From: Darksidea phi
Taxonomy: Eukaryota > Ascomycota > Dothideomycetes > Pleosporales > Lentitheciaceae
Direction: 5' to 3'
Assembly: GCA_030770425.1 (NCBI GenBank)
Contig: JASJFT010000155.1
Coordinates: 43,773 to 107,772 of the forward strand
DNA: 64,000 nt
Under the pieces are notes generated by a model. That model saw nothing but the letters and a program-made list of their open reading frames with translations. It did not search any database and was not told where the DNA came from. A program made the position numbers and the translations under genes. This document shows positions 59,263 to 64,000 of the stretch, piece by piece; position 1 is the stretch's first letter, and the number at the start of each line of letters is the position of its first letter.

Positions 59263-60402
59263 TCAAAAATGCTGACCCTTCGTCTTACCATATGCCCCTC
59301 CAGCCAACTTCCTCATCTCCAGAGCCCTCTTATATGGTGGTGCCGTCGGAGGCTGCACTGGATCGAGACTGACTCTATCTTTCGGTAGATGGTAGGTAGC
59401 ATCTGAATCGTAGGCTGAGAGGTCCCCGCATGCAAGGAATGGAGCTATCCATCGTGAACCACCTTCCACTATATCACCTTCATCCTCCTCCTCAGACCCT
59501 AGATCGAGTTCAATGGCGCCATCCTCCCTAACCCTTCTAAACACCTTTGCCTGATGTGGTGCATCCTTTCTTGTGGGAAGATGTGTTCCGGCGCCTAGTG
59601 GTGTGTCTAGGCTCGCTTTGAATCCTTCGGGCGGACTGAAGCCTTCACATACAACAAAAGCTTCGATACTGCTCGCTCGGCTACTCCGGGGTTTTGCTAC
59701 TCGTACCCGTTCGAACACAATCTTTAGTTGTGCGAATAGGATGTCGACATCTTTGCCTCTGAAGATCTTCGCAACGAATTTTCCGCCGGGCTTCAGAACA
59801 CAGAGAGCAAGGTTCAGTGCGGCCCAAAGTAGTTGGCTCTGTACGTAGATGTCTAGATCATGAAGGCCGGTGACATCGGGAGCGCCATCAGAGATGACTA
59901 GATCGACAGGATGGGAAGCGGAGGTGGCTTTGGGATCAAATGTATCTGGGTCTAGCGCTTTCAGCATGAGGGGAATAGTGGAGGGATGTGTGATGTCGGC
60001 GCGTAATGTGGTAACGCCCTCCAGTGGGCTCATGGGCTGTAGATCAATCGAAACAATCTTGACCCCCTCTTTCGGCTTTGGCCGCCTTTCCTCCTTAGTT
60101 TCACCTTTAATGGCGTCGCTGGCTGCCTCTTTCTTGTCGAGGCCCAGAACATATCTTCTCGTATTTTGCTGCTTCTCTTCCCATCCTGCTCGGCCGAACT
60201 TCTCGCCTTTGATTAGAACTCGTGATAGCACTTGGCTCCAACTCCCGGGCGCAGCGCAGAGGTCAACCACGCGAGTTACGTCTTCAAAGAGATTGAACTC
60301 TTCATCAAGCTGGAGCAGTTTGTATGCGGATCGGGCGCGCCAGCCCTCCTCTTTTGCAAGTCGATAGTAAGCATCACGCTTGTCTTTTGATGATTTCCCC
60401 AT
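59263..60402 (-). CDS. trm7: tRNA 2'-O-methyltransferase TRM7 (FtsJ family)
   Basis: Methylates the 2'-hydroxyl of anticodon-loop nucleotides 32 and 34 of certain tRNAs, working with Trm732 and Trm734 in yeast. It has 379 residues from the ATG at 60402 (MGKSSKDKRDAYYRLAKEEG), the usual TRM7 start. An in-frame upstream extension to 60570 is not family-like. The FtsJ catalytic tetrad K-D-K-E is visible: Lys28 in RARSAYKLLQLDE, Asp172 in VISDGAPDVTG, Lys212 in GGKFVAKIF and Glu247 in SSIEAFVVC. The SAM-binding motif is VVDLCAAPGSWSQVL (45-59). An insertion at about 66-115 between the SAM motif and VKIVSIDLQPM is common in filamentous fungi. The C-terminal extension is of lower complexity. The gene is divergent from MAK5. 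Confidence 0.95.
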   Translation of the reverse strand: MGKSSKDKRDAYYRLAKEEGWRARSAYKLLQLDEEFNLFEDVTRVVDLCAAPGSWSQVLSRVLIKGEKFGRAGWEEKQQNTRRYVLGLDKKEAASDAIKGETKEERRPKPKEGVKIVSIDLQPMSPLEGVTTLRADITHPSTIPLMLKALDPDTFDPKATSASHPVDLVISDGAPDVTGLHDLDIYVQSQLLWAALNLALCVLKPGGKFVAKIFRGKDVDILFAQLKIVFERVRVAKPRSSRASSIEAFVVCEGFSPPEGFKASLDTPLGAGTHLPTRKDAPHQAKVFRRVREDGAIELDLGSEEEDEGDIVEGGSRWIAPFLACGDLSAYDSDATYHLPKDRVSLDPVQPPTAPPYKRALEMRKLAGGAYGKTKGQHF

Positions 60403-60634
60403 CTCGTCGAAGCAAACTTCGTTCTGATAAAAGAGTCGAATTCTGAAAGCGCGCAGGGATATCGAAGTATAACTGGCTGCTCGCAGTGGGCGGGAGCAAG
60501 TGAAGTCTGTTCGCTTAGCCTGAAGGGCAAGTTTACCCGACCGCGGGGCTTTCCCGCCCGACACCGACATGTCAAAAAAATTCCGTCGCGAAGCAGAACT
60601 CGGTCACGTAAACTTCAGCACTCCAAATCTCCCA
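60403..60634. promoter_or_regulatory. Compact bidirectional promoter, TRM7 and MAK5
   Basis: The divergent TRM7 and MAK5 starts lie only about 170-230 bp apart, depending on which MAK5 ATG is used. Both genes serve translation and ribosome production, so co-regulation is plausible. No defined element was identified. Confidence 0.5.
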
Positions 60635-63019
60635 ATGAAGCGCCCACGAGCAGGCCAAAAATCGACCTTGAATGCCCACAAACGTCAAAAGCTCGAGAAA
60701 GCTTCGCGACCGCCCGCCTCTGTCCCGAATCACCGTAGAGTCAAACTCGACGAGCTACAATGGAACGAAGTGTCTATGCCAGATCGGCTGGAGGACTTTG
60801 AGGGCTTCTATGGGCTAGAAGAGATTGATGATGTGCATGTGGTGAAGGATGCTTCAACGGGGCAATTCACGTTTGAAACATCGAAGACGGAGGAGCAGAT
60901 TGAGCGGGAGAAGGAGGAGGGAAGACGCAAGGAAGAGGAGGCGTTGCACAGACTAAAGGCGCTGGAGGATAACGGTGACGAGTCGTGGGAGGGTTTTAGT
61001 GACGAAGAGCATGTGCAGGATGCGGAAGCGCAAAAGGAGGAGACGCAGTCGACCGCTAAATCTGCTTTGATCTCCAACGGCGATATCGAGGACCTGCTAG
61101 AAGTTGGAGAAGAAGAGCGAGAGCCGCAGGAGATAACTCGTAAAAAGAAAGCAAAGGTTGACAAGGAAAAAACAGGGGATGCGTTGAAAGTAAAGACGAA
61201 AAAGGACAAAAAGGTTAAATCTCAGAAGGACGCCCATGAACAGGAGGCGGTGCAGCATGGAGCTTTTGCTATTCTAGCGGAACGCACAGCGGAAGATGAC
61301 GAAGTGGACGAGGTAGACGTCTCAGCTTGGGAAGACCTGGGGCTGTCCCCTGACACGTTGAGCTCCTTATCAAAGCTCAAGTTCGCTCGACCGACGCCCA
61401 TTCAGGCTGCCACTATTCCAGAGATCATGACCGGTCGTGACGTTATCGGTAAAGCGACTACTGGGTCCGGAAAGACACTTGCCTTCGGAATACCGATTTT
61501 GGAGTCTTACCTCGCCTCACGTCCCTCGGGGAAGGACAAAGCGCCCCTCGCTCTAATCATCTCACCCACTCGAGAGCTTGCGCATCAGATCTCGGCGCAT
61601 TTGACAACTTTGTGTGCAGGTGGCAACTTTGATGCACCTTTCATAGCCACTATCACAGGCGGTCTATCCGTGCAGAAGCAAAGGCGTCAACTCGAGAAAG
61701 CGGATATCATCATTGGGACTCCCGGTCGATTGTGGGAAGTTATTAGCAGTGGTCAGGGGCTGCTGGGTTCGATCAAGCAGATACGGTTTTTAGTTGTAGA
61801 TGAAGCCGATCGCCTTCTAAGCGAAGGACACTACAAAGAGCTCGGGCAGATTCTCGACATTCTCGATCGCGATGAGGAGGTTGAAGAGGGAGCTAAACCA
61901 GTTCCCGTCACTGACGTCCAGCGGCAGACTTTGGTCTTCTCAGCCACGTTTCACAAAGGCCTACAGCAAAAACTCGCAGGCAAAGCGAGCAAAGGCGGCG
62001 ACCTGATGAGCAAGCAAGAATCTATGGAGTATTTACTGAAGAAACTGCGCTTTAAAGAGGAGAAGCCGAAGTTCGTTGACGTGAATCCAACGTCACAGAT
62101 GGCCACTAGACTCAAAGAAGGCTTGATCGAATGCGCCGGTACAGAGAAAGACCTGTTCCTCTACTCTCTGCTGCTACACTACCCAAAGAAACGTGCGCTC
62201 ATATTTACAAATTCCGTCTCCGCTGTGCGACGCTTAACACCTTTCTTGCTGAACCTCGACCTTCCCGCTTTCCCGCTCCATTCTGGCATGGTGCAGAAAG
62301 CGCGTTTGCGATCAGTTGAGCGGTTCACAGATCGACCTGGATCCATCCTTGTCGCTACTGACGTCGCAGCCCGAGGCTTGGACATACCTGGGGTGGAGCT
62401 GGTGCTTCATTACCATCTACCACGGACAGCTGATATGTACGTGCATCGCTCCGGCCGTACTGCACGTGCCGAAGCTTCAGGATCAAGTATCCTTATCTGT
62501 GCACCAGAAGAAGTCGCTGGCGTGCGAAGATTGGTCGCAAAGGTGCACGCACGAGCAGAACAAGCCCCAAAGTCAAAGAAGGCGGCATACTTCATCCGAA
62601 CTCTGGACATCGATAGACGCATAGTCTCCCGTCTAAAACCACGAGCAACTCTATCCAAGAAGCTGGCTGACGCCACGATCGCAAAAGAAAAGAAGCACAG
62701 TGAAGATGACTGGATGCGCGCCGCGGCTGAGGAGCTGGGTGTTGACTATGACAGCGAGACTTTTGAGAACGAGGCAAAGGGCCGGAAGGGACGCGGTAGT
62801 GGGAGGAAGAAGAAGGAAAAGGAGGCACGGGAGATGACTAAAGGCGAACTGCAGGGTCTAAGGGCTGAACTAAAAGGCTTGCTCAGCCAGAGGATCAATA
62901 TCGGTGTTAGCGAGCGGTATCTGACCAGTGGTGGAATTGATGTCGATGCATTGATGAATGGCGAGGGCAACGTAGAGTTCCTAGGGGATGTTGGTGGTCT
63001 TGGATTTGACGAGGAGTAA
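60569..63019 (+). CDS. mak5: DEAD-box RNA helicase MAK5 (DDX24)
   Basis: ATP-dependent RNA helicase for 60S ribosomal subunit assembly in the nucleolus. It has 816 residues from 60569. A shorter form from MKRPRAGQKS at 60635 (794 residues) looks more like the family start, so the true start is uncertain. The N-terminal 250 residues are charged, with LQWNEVSMPDRLEDFEGFYG near 70-90, diagnostic of MAK5. Helicase motifs follow: Q motif (FARPTPIQAATIPEI), motif I ATTGSGKT (about 293-303), SPTRELAHQI, TPGRLWE, DEAD (about 410), SAT in VFSATF, ARGLDIPGVELVLHY and HRSGRTARA (about 626). An acidic insertion (DRDEEVEEGAKP) after DEAD is normal for MAK5. The C-terminus is Lys-rich and then LRAELKGLLSQRINIGVSER. 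No introns. Confidence 0.95.
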   Translation: MSKKFRREAELGHVNFSTPNLPMKRPRAGQKSTLNAHKRQKLEKASRPPASVPNHRRVKLDELQWNEVSMPDRLEDFEGFYGLEEIDDVHVVKDASTGQFTFETSKTEEQIEREKEEGRRKEEEALHRLKALEDNGDESWEGFSDEEHVQDAEAQKEETQSTAKSALISNGDIEDLLEVGEEEREPQEITRKKKAKVDKEKTGDALKVKTKKDKKVKSQKDAHEQEAVQHGAFAILAERTAEDDEVDEVDVSAWEDLGLSPDTLSSLSKLKFARPTPIQAATIPEIMTGRDVIGKATTGSGKTLAFGIPILESYLASRPSGKDKAPLALIISPTRELAHQISAHLTTLCAGGNFDAPFIATITGGLSVQKQRRQLEKADIIIGTPGRLWEVISSGQGLLGSIKQIRFLVVDEADRLLSEGHYKELGQILDILDRDEEVEEGAKPVPVTDVQRQTLVFSATFHKGLQQKLAGKASKGGDLMSKQESMEYLLKKLRFKEEKPKFVDVNPTSQMATRLKEGLIECAGTEKDLFLYSLLLHYPKKRALIFTNSVSAVRRLTPFLLNLDLPAFPLHSGMVQKARLRSVERFTDRPGSILVATDVAARGLDIPGVELVLHYHLPRTADMYVHRSGRTARAEASGSSILICAPEEVAGVRRLVAKVHARAEQAPKSKKAAYFIRTLDIDRRIVSRLKPRATLSKKLADATIAKEKKHSEDDWMRAAAEELGVDYDSETFENEAKGRKGRGSGRKKKEKEAREMTKGELQGLRAELKGLLSQRINIGVSERYLTSGGIDVDALMNGEGNVEFLGDVGGLGFDEE

Positions 63020-63424
63020 GAAGTTGGAGATGCTTATAAACATTGCGTATATGAAGCCTTGCAGGCAGGAAAACATTATGAGACGCGATTGCACTATCTG
63101 GTCATAAAGGTGCCGCCTCTGCCTGGGGAGTTCCCGATAAAGTTTCCGCTTCTCTCCCCACATTACGACAACAAATGCCCACTCACTTCTAACTCACATA
63201 CCACCACCACCAAGCCTGTTGCTCGCGACTTCAACGCCACTCAACCCACACCATCGCAACTACCCCAACAGCATCTTCGTATGCGGACCTGAGAATCCAC
63301 CCCGACGTCGAGATGCTACTACAACCAGCCATACACCTAGCTAAAATCCAATCCGTAGCACTCGCAGTGTCCCCGATTGTCTACGTCCTTATGTCTTGGT
63401 TTGACCTTTGCGAACCGTCCGAGC
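63020..63424. other. Intergenic after MAK5
   Basis: About 400 bp with the MAK5 3' region and the upstream region of the last gene. The segment from 63170 to 63290 is CA- and CT-rich and resembles a leader. No gene is recognised. Confidence 0.45.
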
Positions 63425-64000
63425 ATGCCATATCAGGGTCACATATCCTACGTCATCATCGTCCTACTCTTTGTATACATTGCCACATTTCTCATCCAGA
63501 CCAAGTACCTTGCCCCATGGGACGCCAAACTAAAGACCTGCAACGAGTTGAATACGGAGTCTAGGACGAAAATTGCTGATGGGAAGGGAAACTTGGAATG
63601 GTGTCGTTCTGAGATATTCGAACTGAGCAAGATTTATCACGGACGATGCTTCGAGAAAGCGCTGGAGTATCATGGCTCGCAAAAGAAGGAGAGAGAGAGA
63701 TGGTATGATGGGTGTATTGATCGATCTAAAGAGACTCAAAATCTACAGGCTGCAAACAAGGTGGTGTGGGCTGAGCAATGGATCGCTTATCTCAAAGGAC
63801 AGAACGAAATTACGGCGACGCAGATGATGGAAATGGAGAAACTTAATTGTAATGTCAGCAGGCGGAGACGGTAGTGGAGCTTGTGCAGACTTGGATGGAG
63901 GAAGCGAAGGAGCCTGAGACTGCTGGGGAGGGTGCTGAAGCGATGAATGACACGCTTGATCAGCTGATCAGCTCGCTGTGTCGACCTAAAGCCTGGTTGG
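63425..64000 (+). CDS. Small membrane / coiled-coil protein, partial
   Basis: A reading frame from ATG 63425 encodes a short N-terminus (MPYQGHISY), a membrane segment (VIIVLLFVYIATFLIQ, about 10-25), then a charged helical region with several Cys (CNELNTESRTKIADGKG, FELSKIYHGRCFEKALEYHG). It closes at 63874. From about 63856 a different frame is open to the window end and has similar helical character (AETVVELVQTWMEEAKEPE). The two parts look like one protein but are offset by one base, with only a 13-nt GT-AG pair between them, too short for a normal intron. A frameshift, an atypical intron or two unrelated frames are possible. I do not recognise the protein. It is incomplete at the right edge. 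Confidence 0.45.

Overview
The window is nuclear DNA of a filamentous ascomycete (Pezizomycotina). The evidence is short GT-AG introns (about 46-130 nt), a fungal-type phytochrome histidine kinase, a HET-domain gene remnant, ankyrin and P450 gene remnants, and fungal-type STE20, RAP1, HSE1, SSN2 and SCP160. Dothideomycetes is a reasonable guess but cannot be proven from the sequence alone. I see no rRNA, confident tRNA, CRISPR array or intact transposon.

Layout. 0-8.4 kb: F-actin capping alpha subunit (with a 19-nt micro-exon), two conserved proteins of unknown function, then a VHS/GAT trafficking protein (LSB5-like). 8.5-10.4 kb: a HET-domain pseudogene with stops and frameshifts. 10.4-13.8 kb: a possible 42-residue Cys-rich peptide gene and a large membrane protein. 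13.8-20 kb: a long leader region with a G-quadruplex-type run, then the PAK kinase STE20. 20-27 kb: ESCRT-0 subunit HSE1, cytochrome b5, and ENP2 (NOL10). 27.5-32.5 kb: Mediator subunit MED13/SSN2. 33.3-36 kb: an orphan coiled-coil membrane protein followed by a 22-bp minisatellite, and a small conserved protein. 36.3-40.4 kb: palmitoyltransferase SWF1 divergent from telomere protein RAP1. 42-46.5 kb: phytochrome, divergent across 1.1 kb from a flavoprotein/ankyrin fusion. 50.2-54.2 kb: multi-KH protein SCP160 (vigilin). 54.3-59.2 kb: a decayed island with an ankyrin/NLR-like pseudogene and a P450 pseudogene. 59.3-63.0 kb: TRM7 divergent from MAK5. 63.4 kb to the end: a small membrane/coiled-coil gene cut by the window edge.

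The genes are mostly housekeeping and do not form one pathway. Themes are actin and endocytic trafficking (CAP1, LSB5, HSE1, SWF1, STE20), ribosome and tRNA biogenesis (ENP2, TRM7, MAK5, SCP160), and nuclear regulation (MED13, RAP1). Two stretches are accessory and decaying (8.5-10.4 and 54.3-59.2 kb). The most unusual items are the flavoprotein/ankyrin fusion, which has lost the PPC-decarboxylase catalytic residues and sits divergent from the phytochrome, and a stop-free 54-nt intron directly after the phosphoacceptor Asp of that phytochrome's receiver domain.
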